From: Bipolaris cookei
Taxonomy: Eukaryota > Ascomycota > Dothideomycetes > Pleosporales > Pleosporaceae
NCBI GenBank assembly: GCA_002286855.1
Contig: NRSV01000164.1
Coordinates: forward strand, 1-21,387
Length of the DNA stretch: 21,387 nucleotides
Direction: 5' to 3'
The position numbers were made by a program, and so were the translations under genes. Position 1 is the stretch's first letter. Each line of letters begins with the position of its first letter. Positions 1-7,767 of this stretch are shown one piece after another. The notes under the pieces were generated by a model. That model ran no database searches. It was given only the letters and a program-made list of their open reading frames with translations, and had not been told where the DNA came from.

Positions 1-97
1 CCAGCCGCTGTTCGATGCTTGCACCAGAAGAATGTCTGTGTATACGTACCTACAACACAACTTTGGAAAGAGCGATGAGTTGTTGGAAGCAATGTCC
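1..97. repeat. Direct terminal repeat (copy 1), circular overlap
   Basis: Bases 1-97 are identical to the last 97 bases of the window. An exact terminal repeat lying inside one continuous reading frame is what an assembler leaves when it reads around a circle, so I treat it as an assembly overlap and the true unit as 21,290 bp. A real terminal redundancy of a linear molecule is the alternative, but the gene reading through the join argues for a circle. Confidence 0.95.
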
Positions 98-1111
98 AAG
101 GCTACTGCGTATTTGTCCGGGTCTAGAGCCGTTGAATTTTTCGCTCCTGGATCATCTGAGCCCAACTCCGACTGGGATTTCTATGTGCCGCTTCACGTCG
201 GTACTATGTTGTCGTTTATGTGCAAGCTAGAGGACATGGGCGTCTCGTGGAAAACGCACAAGGACATGTTCGGTATCAATCTTGACAATAAGCCAGAGGG
301 GTTTGTGGTATCGTCCTACGACATACTGCGTATGAAGGTTGACGGAGCTAGAGATGAGGCGGCGAGCCGGGGCTTGGGGTTCGAAATACATGGCTTTCAC
401 TCTAACAGGGGCGAGTGGTTTCGTGCTAGTGTGAGTGACGGAATAGTGACGGTGAAGCCTCACGACGAGGGCACAGTTGAGTATGATCACCAAATATGCA
501 CCGTGATAGCGAGAGGCTACCTGTCCCGTGGCACTAGAAGAATGCAAGTGCAGATACTTTCCGAGGAGCGTCGTAGTGACTTCTATACGCCCTCCATCTT
601 CGCGCACCATTCCTCTTGTACGCAAGCGGTAATAAGTCCATACATGGCCTTCCATATATATGGAGACATGGCGTGTCGCTACGAGAGCTATCCATGGTCC
701 GAAGTCCTGACGCTCAAAGATATCGATAGGTCGTGGAATATGCGTCAGCTACCCGAGCCCAAAGATAAGCGTGTCCCGGTCTGGATAAAGTATGAGGAAA
801 GAGGGTATACTTATGTAGATGCACCACGGCAGGGGGTATTCATGGATATGCAAAGGCTCAACGATCACGGTATCATTGCGGTGACGTATTCCCGTCACAC
901 ATCGGCTCCTGTTTCTGTGGTTAACTTCTACAGATCGATGCTGCAGAACATGATGTGGATCCAAAGATCGAATAGGGTGGTGGATATGTCCATTGAATCA
1001 ACAAGGTTTGAGTGGCTCGGTCCGGATTCATCGGTAATGGAGTGGTTGGATAACTCGGATCGTTCTGCACACCGGGATCGTATGAGGAAGTATGTCCATA
1101 TCACGGTCTGA
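2..1111 (+). CDS. F-box / nucleotidyltransferase-like protein, main part (419 aa with the part before the join)
   Basis: The first ATG in the linear view (32) is internal. Across the circle the gene starts at 21142 and encodes 419 aa. Residues 8-50 resemble an F-box (LPAELL followed by a hydrophobic helix ending YIDY). Residues 88-112 carry GSRAVEFFAPGS then SDWDFYV, matching the Pol-beta-type nucleotidyltransferase pattern: GS at 100-101, then D107 and D109 as putative metal ligands. From memory, F-box-like or standalone proteins with a GS...DWDFYV core are common uncharacterised proteins of filamentous fungi. The F-box suggests contact with host SCF ubiquitin ligase; the second domain could modify a host molecule or be inactive, since I cannot place the third acidic residue. 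It is followed by a 74-bp gap leading to the capping enzyme. Function is inferred. Confidence 0.8.
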   Translation, partial: QPLFDACTRRMSVYTYLQHNFGKSDELLEAMSKATAYLSGSRAVEFFAPGSSEPNSDWDFYVPLHVGTMLSFMCKLEDMGVSWKTHKDMFGINLDNKPEGFVVSSYDILRMKVDGARDEAASRGLGFEIHGFHSNRGEWFRASVSDGIVTVKPHDEGTVEYDHQICTVIARGYLSRGTRRMQVQILSEERRSDFYTPSIFAHHSSCTQAVISPYMAFHIYGDMACRYESYPWSEVLTLKDIDRSWNMRQLPEPKDKRVPVWIKYEERGYTYVDAPRQGVFMDMQRLNDHGIIAVTYSRHTSAPVSVVNFYRSMLQNMMWIQRSNRVVDMSIESTRFEWLGPDSSVMEWLDNSDRSAHRDRMRKYVHITV

Positions 1112-1136
1112 GTTGGTACACTAGCGCGCGCGTTTC

Positions 1137-1143
1137 TTTAAAA
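1137..1143. terminator. TTTAAAA element after the F-box gene
   Basis: TTTAAAA lies 26 bp past the stop at 1111 in the 74-bp gap before the capping gene. The same string occurs in three other gaps that follow a gene 3' end (3332, 13689, 21090) and in none of the four divergent gaps. A 3'-end or termination signal fits that distribution; an upstream promoter box for the next gene is the alternative. A GCGCGCGC run precedes it at about 1124-1132. Confidence 0.4.
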
Positions 1144-1151
1144 CCTACGTA

Positions 1152-1168
1152 TAGCAACATAGTTGCTA
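1152..1168. promoter_or_regulatory. Palindromic upstream element TAGCAAC-ATA-GTTGCTA
   Basis: A perfect 7-bp inverted repeat around a 3-base spacer, ending 18 bp before the capping-enzyme ATG at 1186. It carries the GCAAC-N3-GTTGC core found before at least four other genes here. Probable promoter or regulator-binding element; a hairpin in the 5' UTR is possible. Confidence 0.65.
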
Positions 1169-1185
1169 GTATCACGTTCAAAGCC

Positions 1186-3318
1186 ATGTCTGTCTGTCAA
1201 GCGTGTAACTCGAACCTCCAAACCATCGAGTACCAAGCAAGGTCGGCCGACGAAGCCACCAGAGTCACAACCACGTGTCCAAGTTGCCCACTCGATGCAT
1301 CCAAGATAGTCCTACGCTACAAAGCCATGTCATATCCTAGGGGTTTGCGCCATCCAGTTCGAAGTTCCAGACGTTCATACAGTAGCAGTAAGCTAGTCGC
1401 TGCGCACGTAGTGTCACGAGTTAGGGTGGATGCTACTGCCAGCGTTGGTAAAGTGGGTCCACCGATTCGCCATGTGGTCCAAGGAACACAGTCGATGAGA
1501 CCAATGTCAATGACCGACTCCACTGACGCCCGGGTACCCGTACGGTTCCAAGTGTCTGGAATGTCACCGGGATACTGTGAACACATATTAGGAAGTACGG
1601 TCATAGGCTTCGGCGCAGTCCTTGAAGTGGTCCAGCTATACCACCCACCTGATGTTTCCGAGCTCGGTGCAAAGATACTTGAGGGCACATTGAATACCAT
1701 ACGTACCAGCAACGTGAGTAGTACTTATCTCTATACTAGTGCTGCAACGAACAAGAAGTACGTAGTGGTCCAGTACGATACACTTATGGATAACGTGTCA
1801 GCTGCAGGGGTGGTGTCCAACCTGTATTCATCACTGTGTCCACCAGCTGCGCTGTCGACGTACATAGGAAAGCGAATGCTTAGGGAGCTAGCTAACCTTT
1901 GTCCCCGTGCGTGGGACGTGTCAGTAGCTCCTAGTAGTGGGTACAAGTTCACATCAAAGCCCGACGGTGAGCGTATGTGGCTCGTGTGCTATGGACTGTT
2001 TTGGTATGCCAAAGAGGTGCCTAGAGACAACCCTATGCTCAAATGGACTCACAACGGGAACTCAGATACTCCGATCCTCAAACCTATAGTGTGCGACGTC
2101 GAGTACGTCGCGCAGCACGGGTTCATATTCATAGACGCACTCACGGACGCTAATGGAGCACAGGTGCCAGTCATAAGAGATATTAGGTCCTCCTTGTCTA
2201 CGTTCGAGGGCATTAGCGCAGTGTCTCAGTGTGTCCCAATGGTAGTGCGCGAGTACTTTGATAGTAATGAGGATGCTGTGCGGTACTGTGAGCGGGTGTT
2301 GTATCCTACTGATGGGACGTTGGGGATAAGGGATGGATCAACTGAAACCGTAAAGATAAAGAGCACCAAGGCTGTGGAACTGTTGCTCAACGAGGGTGGC
2401 TCACTCAGCACGAGCGATGGCGACATAGTCGCTGTCATCAGTGAGTACGACAGATCTTACATAGGCAAAGTTTTAGAGGTGAGGTTCACAGCCAGCGCCG
2501 GGAGCAACTTCATAACAATACACGACATCTTCCCGCGCACCAACAAAACCACCCCCAACTCATCAGAGGCAGTAGAGAACATTCTCCGGTCCTGCGTACA
2601 GTTCAACTCCGCTACAGACGCGCAACGCACAATGGTGGTGAAATGGTGCAACGTACTGTGCAAGCTCATAGTGGACAGGGCCCTCCAATCTAACGACTCC
2701 CGACACATAGTACTAGACGTAGGCACAGGCTCTGGTCAATCACTCGATAGATTTGCTATCAATGACTCTGTGTCTTACATCTACGTGGAGCCAGACAACA
2801 AGCGAGCTATTTCGATATCCAGGAGAGCTAGATGCAGACTTCTCGAGAACACGGTAGAACTCGGTCCGCTAGTCAAGTCACTGGTTACTAGGAGAGTACA
2901 GCAAGTTGTAGTTAACTGCACACTGCACGACATACTTAGCAACGAAGAGCTTTCCAAGTCGCTGTGCCCCCAGCTAAAGTGTGTAATATCTACATTCAGT
3001 GCACAGTTCGTGGTTAGCGACCTCAGGACTCTCAAGACACTGTATGGTTGTAACGTATATGGCTGCATGTATACTTACGACGACGCAGTGGATGGCCTCC
3101 TTGTAGACAGCTGTGGTGCAATCATGAGAGTCACAGGCCAAGACACGGCTTCTGTCAAGTGGGGTAGTGAGAACTACGATGAGCCAGCAACGTATGAGTA
3201 TGATTACTGGGGTGTGGGATCCATAGTGAGAGGAAGTGACGTCCTGGCGCTACCCTCTGGAGTAGAGTCTGATGAACCAAGAAAGGTCTGTGGACATGTG
3301 AGGGTCCTATTGCCGTGA
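1186..3318 (+). CDS. mRNA capping enzyme (guanylyltransferase-methyltransferase) with N-terminal TFIIS-like zinc ribbon
   Basis: A 710-aa multidomain capping enzyme. Residues 4-34 form a C-x2-C-x23-C-x2-C ribbon with the sequence YQARSADEATR, almost the TFIIS signature including the catalytic Asp-Glu (D22, E23). Residues about 75-240 occupy the place where a triphosphatase usually sits, but I see no clear ExE motif. The guanylyltransferase motif I is KPDGER with the GMP-accepting lysine at K258; motif III is near residues 305-325, motif IV is DG at 376-377 and motif V is KIK at 390-392. The methyltransferase motif I is VLDVGTGSG at 509-517. The guanylyltransferase-then-methyltransferase order matches vaccinia D1-type enzymes and the capping gene of yeast cytoplasmic plasmids. 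It would cap transcripts made by the encoded RNA polymerase outside the nucleus. A ribbon on the N-terminus of a capping enzyme is odd. Confidence 0.9.
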   Translation: MSVCQACNSNLQTIEYQARSADEATRVTTTCPSCPLDASKIVLRYKAMSYPRGLRHPVRSSRRSYSSSKLVAAHVVSRVRVDATASVGKVGPPIRHVVQGTQSMRPMSMTDSTDARVPVRFQVSGMSPGYCEHILGSTVIGFGAVLEVVQLYHPPDVSELGAKILEGTLNTIRTSNVSSTYLYTSAATNKKYVVVQYDTLMDNVSAAGVVSNLYSSLCPPAALSTYIGKRMLRELANLCPRAWDVSVAPSSGYKFTSKPDGERMWLVCYGLFWYAKEVPRDNPMLKWTHNGNSDTPILKPIVCDVEYVAQHGFIFIDALTDANGAQVPVIRDIRSSLSTFEGISAVSQCVPMVVREYFDSNEDAVRYCERVLYPTDGTLGIRDGSTETVKIKSTKAVELLLNEGGSLSTSDGDIVAVISEYDRSYIGKVLEVRFTASAGSNFITIHDIFPRTNKTTPNSSEAVENILRSCVQFNSATDAQRTMVVKWCNVLCKLIVDRALQSNDSRHIVLDVGTGSGQSLDRFAINDSVSYIYVEPDNKRAISISRRARCRLLENTVELGPLVKSLVTRRVQQVVVNCTLHDILSNEELSKSLCPQLKCVISTFSAQFVVSDLRTLKTLYGCNVYGCMYTYDDAVDGLLVDSCGAIMRVTGQDTASVKWGSENYDEPATYEYDYWGVGSIVRGSDVLALPSGVESDEPRKVCGHVRVLLP

Positions 3319-3331
3319 AAGTTAACGTGTG

Positions 3332-3340
3332 TTTTTAAAA
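3332..3340. terminator. TTTTTAAAA element between convergent genes
   Basis: TTTTTAAAA sits in the 57-bp gap between the stop of the capping gene (3318) and the stop of the oppositely directed gene (3376). It is nearly self-complementary, so it could act for both transcripts. A location between two 3' ends and away from any start is the best argument that this string is a 3'-end signal and not a promoter. Confidence 0.45.
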
Positions 3341-3375
3341 TGTGCGGTCGTAAATCGTGTAAGTGGTTGTTGCTC

Positions 3376-4140
3376 CTACTCGTCTTCCATGAACACCGTC
3401 CTATGTCCCCTAGCGGAACTGTGACTTGACCCTGGCGCTTGCCGGCGAGGCAGAGCTCTGTGCTCTCTGGGGTTATCGATATATTCCACTTCTTCCTCCA
3501 CTGCGCTCGATCTAGGCCTGGCTTGTGCCCTGCGAGCTCTACGATCATCCTCTCTACGCTCATTGTCAGTGTGCCGCGTGTACGCAGGCTCGCGAGGCAT
3601 GGACTGGGCTTGGTTGCGTTGCTGCTCAAGACGACGCTGCTCTGCTGCCCTAATGTCCTTGAGACTCACGGTCCTAGGTTCATCCTGTGGATAGTCGTCC
3701 TCTTCAATGAACCTGTGTCTCACAGGCGCGTACCTAGAACTCGTGGTGCTCGAGGCTCTGCTGCTCGTGTATGCAGCGTTAATGTTGGGCACAACTGCTC
3801 CTTTGGAGTTCCTAGAAACATTGGAAGAGCGCGAAGTAGTTGAACTGCGCCTGGGCCTTGTAGTGACCTTAGACCCCTCTGGTAGCAGCTTCCGATGTCG
3901 ATCCTCCAAGTCTGTGGCTGGAGCTGGCAGAGATATGGGATCATCTCCCAATGTGCCAGTGAGCCACTTGTACAAGTCAGCGAGCATATTGCAAGTAGTC
4001 ATAGGGTCTATACCCTCTGCGTATGCGTCCTGCTGCAGTGCAAAGCATAAGTTCTCTATGGTGATTTTCACGTTCTTGATGTCGGGTCCATCGATGTGAG
4101 TCTCTGTGTTGGTGCGTCGGAGGAGGAAGAATGAGGACAT
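3376..4140 (-). CDS. Basic, mostly disordered protein, unknown function
   Basis: 254 aa starting at 4140 (context ACC before ATG; an upstream in-frame extension has only a TTG start). Residues 1-75 look like a small folded helical domain. The rest is rich in Ser, Arg, Gln and Glu, with runs such as RRSSTTSRSS and a helix-forming Arg/Glu/Gln stretch, and is probably disordered. An aromatic-acidic motif appears twice: FIEEDD at 144-149 and VFMEDE at the extreme C-terminus. The same kind of motif occurs twice in the UDG-like protein. The 5' end overlaps the pseudokinase gene by 73 bp in another frame. Basic composition fits nucleic-acid binding, a phosphoprotein cofactor or a structural role; I do not recognise the family. 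No palindromic element is clear upstream, only a GCAAC immediately before the ATG. Confidence 0.8.
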   Translation of the reverse strand: MSSFFLLRRTNTETHIDGPDIKNVKITIENLCFALQQDAYAEGIDPMTTCNMLADLYKWLTGTLGDDPISLPAPATDLEDRHRKLLPEGSKVTTRPRRSSTTSRSSNVSRNSKGAVVPNINAAYTSSRASSTTSSRYAPVRHRFIEEDDYPQDEPRTVSLKDIRAAEQRRLEQQRNQAQSMPREPAYTRHTDNERREDDRRARRAQARPRSSAVEEEVEYIDNPREHRALPRRQAPGSSHSSARGHRTVFMEDE

Positions 4141-5291
4141 GGTTGCTCCGCTGTGTGTATGCTGTTTACTGCGCGTTCCCAAGCGTCTATCGTCAGATCA
4201 GTCAGTGAGTATTGCGACCACTGGTCGCTATTGTAGTCTTCATCATTATCATAATCAGCCGAGCCCCGCAGAGTTGTGGAGCGCGATTCGCGAGGGTCCG
4301 AGTTCCCAATAACGGCCCTACCCATCATCTTACGCGCAATGTTACGCACGCTATCGTGGTCTCTTGTGCGGGACCGCGACACGGAAAGAGATTCAGCGTA
4401 CTGTATGATTGCACATGTACCAGTGATACTTACGGATGCATCGCGTACACAAGGCAAGGAGTACAAGAATTCACGCCAGAGCTTACACCTATGGCTCCTA
4501 GTGGCCCACAACCTGTATAGATATCTGTCAACAGATTCTGGCATGAAGTCTGCACTCGACCATCCAACTATTCCTTCTACAGAGGCACCGTTGACTATTA
4601 CATGGTCAGGCCACAGTGCCCCATGACACATCCGGGGCCTGCACTCACTGTTCCAGTTGGATGGTTCTGTGGGTACTTCACAGGGCCCGTACCCGTTACT
4701 TTTCATGCTTTCTATCAGGTTGCGAGCTGATAGATAGCCAGAAACAGTCGTGGCCTTCAGTCCAGCATTAAGTATGGAGCCATAGTACTGTGATGTGATC
4801 GCAGCAAACTCACTCGACATGGCTTGCACTTGTAGCTTGTAGTGATCCATCTGTTCCTTGGATACGTCCTTCATCACTGATGCCAGTGTATAACCATGTA
4901 TGTATTTGCGTACGCCTATTGACACATGTATGCCCTGGTGCACGAATCTGTGCTTTGCTTTGTATACTGGCACTGCAGATTGGTCGGTGAGCATTGATAT
5001 AGCAATGTCGTCCTTATCGTCAGAGCCACTGTTGTTGTGAGACCATCTCACAACAAGCGTTTCGTGTTCCCCGTTCTTGTCAACGGTGTGGAACAACACA
5101 CTTCTCTCACCCTCATGTATACAATCGTACTTCAAGACATTATCAAGATCCACCTTAACATACTTCGATGTACCAACGTTCACTTCAACGTATAGTGGTT
5201 CTCCTTTGTTTTTAACGGCCCGCTTGCGAGATCTTCTCTTGTTGGTCTTGTTGGGTGGGGTGGCCGTGGGGCTAACTTGGAATCTCAACAT
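4068..5291 (-). CDS. Aminoglycoside phosphotransferase-like pseudokinase
   Basis: 407 aa with a basic N-terminus (KTNKRRSRKRAVKNK near residues 15-29) that could be a localisation or nucleic-acid-binding tail. The middle matches the APH/choline-kinase fold: a helical segment after KYIHGYTLASV, then YYGSILNAG, then HGALWPDH at 223-230 and EGIVGW at 239-244. Active relatives have HGDLxxxN and IIDW. Here the catalytic Asp is Ala225, the metal-binding Asn is His230 and the DFG-equivalent Asp is Gly243, so three key residues are lost. I infer a pseudokinase acquired from a fungal APH gene and kept for binding. The C-terminal about 110 residues are polar and acidic. The start overlaps the end of the RNA polymerase gene by 20 bp, suggesting co-linear expression; an inverted repeat lies 23 bp upstream. 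Confidence 0.75.
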   Translation of the reverse strand: MLRFQVSPTATPPNKTNKRRSRKRAVKNKGEPLYVEVNVGTSKYVKVDLDNVLKYDCIHEGERSVLFHTVDKNGEHETLVVRWSHNNSGSDDKDDIAISMLTDQSAVPVYKAKHRFVHQGIHVSIGVRKYIHGYTLASVMKDVSKEQMDHYKLQVQAMSSEFAAITSQYYGSILNAGLKATTVSGYLSARNLIESMKSNGYGPCEVPTEPSNWNSECRPRMCHGALWPDHVIVNGASVEGIVGWSSADFMPESVDRYLYRLWATRSHRCKLWREFLYSLPCVRDASVSITGTCAIIQYAESLSVSRSRTRDHDSVRNIARKMMGRAVIGNSDPRESRSTTLRGSADYDNDEDYNSDQWSQYSLTDLTIDAWERAVNSIHTAEQPCPHSSSSDAPTQRLTSMDPTSRT

Positions 5292-7692
5292 CGTAGAGGA
5301 TGTCGTAAGCGTATACTATTCTAGTAACAATGGCGAATACTACTTGGTCATATGGTATCTTGGTACCTACGTGAGTGCATCCGTCCATGCGTAAGCATGA
5401 CGGCCCCAGTCTCTTGCACTTTGTACAGATAGGGAACACTATAAGACTGCCCCTTGACGTTATCTCTGCGTTGCAATGCATTAGGCCGGCAGCCACCGAC
5501 GCCTGTATGTCCATTTCTCCCCACGCTATGCCTCCTCCCCTAGATCTGCCCGTAGTAGTGCGTAGGCTTCTGCGTCCAGGAGACAAGTGGGATGTGTGAG
5601 CACGTTCCCGTGACATTTGCGTTTGGGCGAACATTCTAACGTAGCCAAAGCTTACAGCTGCAACGTCGACATTCATAACACCGTGTTCATCAATGAATTC
5701 AGTCATCCATGTAGAGCCGGTGTAGCCATTTATGACTTCGAAGTCCATGGATACGTCTGAAGTTTCGTTGTCTTTGACCACCAATGGTATGCGCGCAGAT
5801 GTGGACAGCAGTTCTAGAGACTTAGCTGCTTCGTAAAGCTGCCCGTTGGTCTGACGTGTTACAATGGAAGACATGGCCACAACTACGTCTGGTATTAACT
5901 CTGTGCCATCATCCATATGGAGGACTGGAAGGTTTTCTCGTGACATGATTCTGGTTACTGCTATGCCTTTTTGTCCGTGTGGGGTGGATAGTTTGTCGCC
6001 TTGTTGTAAGCATTGGAAGCTCTTCACTTTCACTGATATATCACCCTGTAATGTTTCTTCACATTCGTGCACTACACCAGATGGCACTTGCTGCGACGCT
6101 GAAAGTCGTCGCGGCTGGCCCTCCTCACGTTTCTTGTGTGTACAAGAAGGGTCACATTGAGACTTCCACCAAGGTGACAACACACTACATAGTGGGTCCC
6201 CGACTGCGGGAACATACTCCGAAGAAGAGAGAAGATAGCTGACTATAGACACACTAGAAAATCCTCCATTGTCTATGTACTGCTGTGACACGAACATTGC
6301 ATCCTCATAGTTGTACTCCATGTTGAGAAGTAGCATTCCCACGTTCTCTCCCGGAAGGTACGTAGCCAGATTTGCCTTGCCCTCTTTCTGGTCTCTCATC
6401 ACGGACTTGTATATTTCTGTTGTTATCAATGGATCAAACGTGTTGCATGGCGATACAGCAGCTGTCCCTGGGCACCACGGTAGACAATGTGCCTGTGGAG
6501 TTTGGACAGACCCTATCAGGGGACGAGGAGGGCGGTTGCTTTTCATGTACTGCCACAGCCCAAAGTAAGTAGAGAAACATGACCTCACGGAGTCGGTACC
6601 AGTGGAGTCTATGGTTGTGCTCTTGTACCCCGGAGGGTGATGGGACATGTATACTTCAGCATTGTCTGCCCAGATTCTTGAAGTACAGAGCTTCAGCAAA
6701 GTTCCCGATGCACAATTGATTACTGCTACCCTAGTGTGGACATTAACATATACACTGTACATGCATTGGCCACCAGTAGATTGTAAGGCGCAGTCGGTAG
6801 CCATGACTCTCACCTCACGTAGCGTCGACTTGCACCAGAACCCCATACAAAACACGGTCCAGTTGCGCTGTGTGTCCAGTTGTTCCTCGTTGTGGGCTAT
6901 CAGCGACTGCCGCAATGCGGTCAACGACCGCATTGTATCTTCTGATATAAGTCGCACACGTGTGTCGGCCGTGACCCGTCTCACCCGTCCCGCCTCGGTA
7001 GAGTGAGAAGTGTGTCCTGCGCATATGAAACCCAGATACTCATCCCTCCACGATCGGCGCTCCATGTCGGGGACCTTGTTGGTCTCTTTCGGCGACATAT
7101 CTATGGCCTGGTTGTCTGCCAAAGTACCAAGTAATCCATTGGACTGCGTAGCGTTGTGTGGGTACATGTACAGATCAGTATAGCCCGTGGAAGACCCGTA
7201 CTTAGAGGCCTCCACTGCGGCTTGCGCCGTACTCACAGTTATAGGATTGAAGCCGCAGTCTTGCACGGCATCTAGAACCTTGGAGTCCAATTCATCCAGG
7301 CCAGTCTTGTTCTTGGTCCACTTGCCGTTAATTCTCTGGTACACGTGCATTCGCCGCAGACACCAAGGGGTACCTGCCTTCACAGACTCGTACAACTCGT
7401 CCGAACAGTACCACACTAGGTCTGTTATTGATCGAAGCTGACGTACGTCGTAAAGTATGGCCCTATTGTCATAAGGCATACCTACTATTGGCTCTACAGC
7501 ATTGAGGCATGTTATTTGTCCCTCCGACACACAGCAGCTAAGTTCTGGCATTGCTGGGTTGTCCCAGGCTACACCACCGACATCTCTGTAGTCCCTGCAT
7601 ACGTTTCGCAGAGTCATGTGCTGACTGAGGGACGGTGCTATGGCACGAGTTTGAGTCGAGTCTGTGAGAAACGGATAGTTCGCGAGCTCCAT
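5272..7692 (-). CDS. DNA-directed RNA polymerase, second-largest (RPB2/beta-like) subunit, compact
   Basis: 806 aa from the ATG at 7692. An in-frame upstream ATG at 7728 would put the palindromic element inside the coding region, so I reject it. Fork-loop-like GFICAGHTSHSTEAGR lies at about 221-236 and SNRPPRPLIGS corresponds to the RPB2 NQSPRN region. LLNMEYNYEDAMFVS matches the conserved GYNQEDS motif. GDKLSTPHGQKG (H572, K575) contains the hallmark lysines near the catalytic centre, and GGGIAWGEMD (E726) is the anchor region. A C-terminal zinc ribbon has CTKC then two more Cys. The protein is far shorter than RPB2 (about 1,170 aa), mostly through reduced N-terminal protrusion and lobe. With the largest subunit at 18719-20530 it would form a two-subunit enzyme transcribing the element. 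Confidence 0.93.
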   Translation of the reverse strand: MELANYPFLTDSTQTRAIAPSLSQHMTLRNVCRDYRDVGGVAWDNPAMPELSCCVSEGQITCLNAVEPIVGMPYDNRAILYDVRQLRSITDLVWYCSDELYESVKAGTPWCLRRMHVYQRINGKWTKNKTGLDELDSKVLDAVQDCGFNPITVSTAQAAVEASKYGSSTGYTDLYMYPHNATQSNGLLGTLADNQAIDMSPKETNKVPDMERRSWRDEYLGFICAGHTSHSTEAGRVRRVTADTRVRLISEDTMRSLTALRQSLIAHNEEQLDTQRNWTVFCMGFWCKSTLREVRVMATDCALQSTGGQCMYSVYVNVHTRVAVINCASGTLLKLCTSRIWADNAEVYMSHHPPGYKSTTIDSTGTDSVRSCFSTYFGLWQYMKSNRPPRPLIGSVQTPQAHCLPWCPGTAAVSPCNTFDPLITTEIYKSVMRDQKEGKANLATYLPGENVGMLLLNMEYNYEDAMFVSQQYIDNGGFSSVSIVSYLLSSSEYVPAVGDPLCSVLSPWWKSQCDPSCTHKKREEGQPRRLSASQQVPSGVVHECEETLQGDISVKVKSFQCLQQGDKLSTPHGQKGIAVTRIMSRENLPVLHMDDGTELIPDVVVAMSSIVTRQTNGQLYEAAKSLELLSTSARIPLVVKDNETSDVSMDFEVINGYTGSTWMTEFIDEHGVMNVDVAAVSFGYVRMFAQTQMSRERAHTSHLSPGRRSLRTTTGRSRGGGIAWGEMDIQASVAAGLMHCNAEITSRGSLIVFPICTKCKRLGPSCLRMDGCTHVGTKIPYDQVVFAIVTRIVYAYDILYDVEIPS
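5314..5326. promoter_or_regulatory. Variant inverted repeat TACTA-TTC-TAGTA
   Basis: Perfect 5+3+5 inverted repeat, 23 bp before the pseudokinase ATG at 5291, inside the last codons of the RNA polymerase subunit gene. It has the architecture of the GCAAC-N3-GTTGC elements but a different stem. One 5+3+5 repeat is expected by chance about every 1 kb, so the position is the only support. Confidence 0.3.
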
Positions 7693-7710
7693 CGTTACTG
7701 TAGTATTGAC

Positions 7711-7725
7711 TGCAACTTCGTTGCA
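7711..7725. promoter_or_regulatory. Palindromic upstream element TGCAAC-TTC-GTTGCA
   Basis: Perfect 6+3+6 inverted repeat in the divergent gap between the RNA polymerase subunit (ATG at 7692, 19 bp away) and the plus-strand gene at 7768 (43 bp away). It is the only palindrome in the gap and may serve both genes. Confidence 0.65.
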
Positions 7726-7767
7726 CATAACACTAGCGCAACCCGCACCGGAAGAGTAAGCGCAGTA

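Noticed and set aside
227..655. Minus-strand open frame of 142 codons inside the F-box gene, and similar antisense frames throughout
   Set aside because: They lie opposite genes with clear domains, lack upstream elements and show no family features.
651..664. 14-bp palindrome TCCATATATATGGA
   Set aside because: About one perfect 14-bp palindrome is expected by chance in 21 kb, and it has no link to starts or to the GCAAC motif.
3439..4626. Plus-strand open frames of 68-134 codons over this region
   Set aside because: They are antisense to two well-supported minus-strand genes and encode no recognisable motif.
7726..7728. In-frame upstream ATG for the second-largest RNA polymerase subunit
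   Set aside because: It would place the consensus palindrome at 7711-7725 inside the coding region. The ATG at 7692 is 19 bp from the palindrome, as at other genes.
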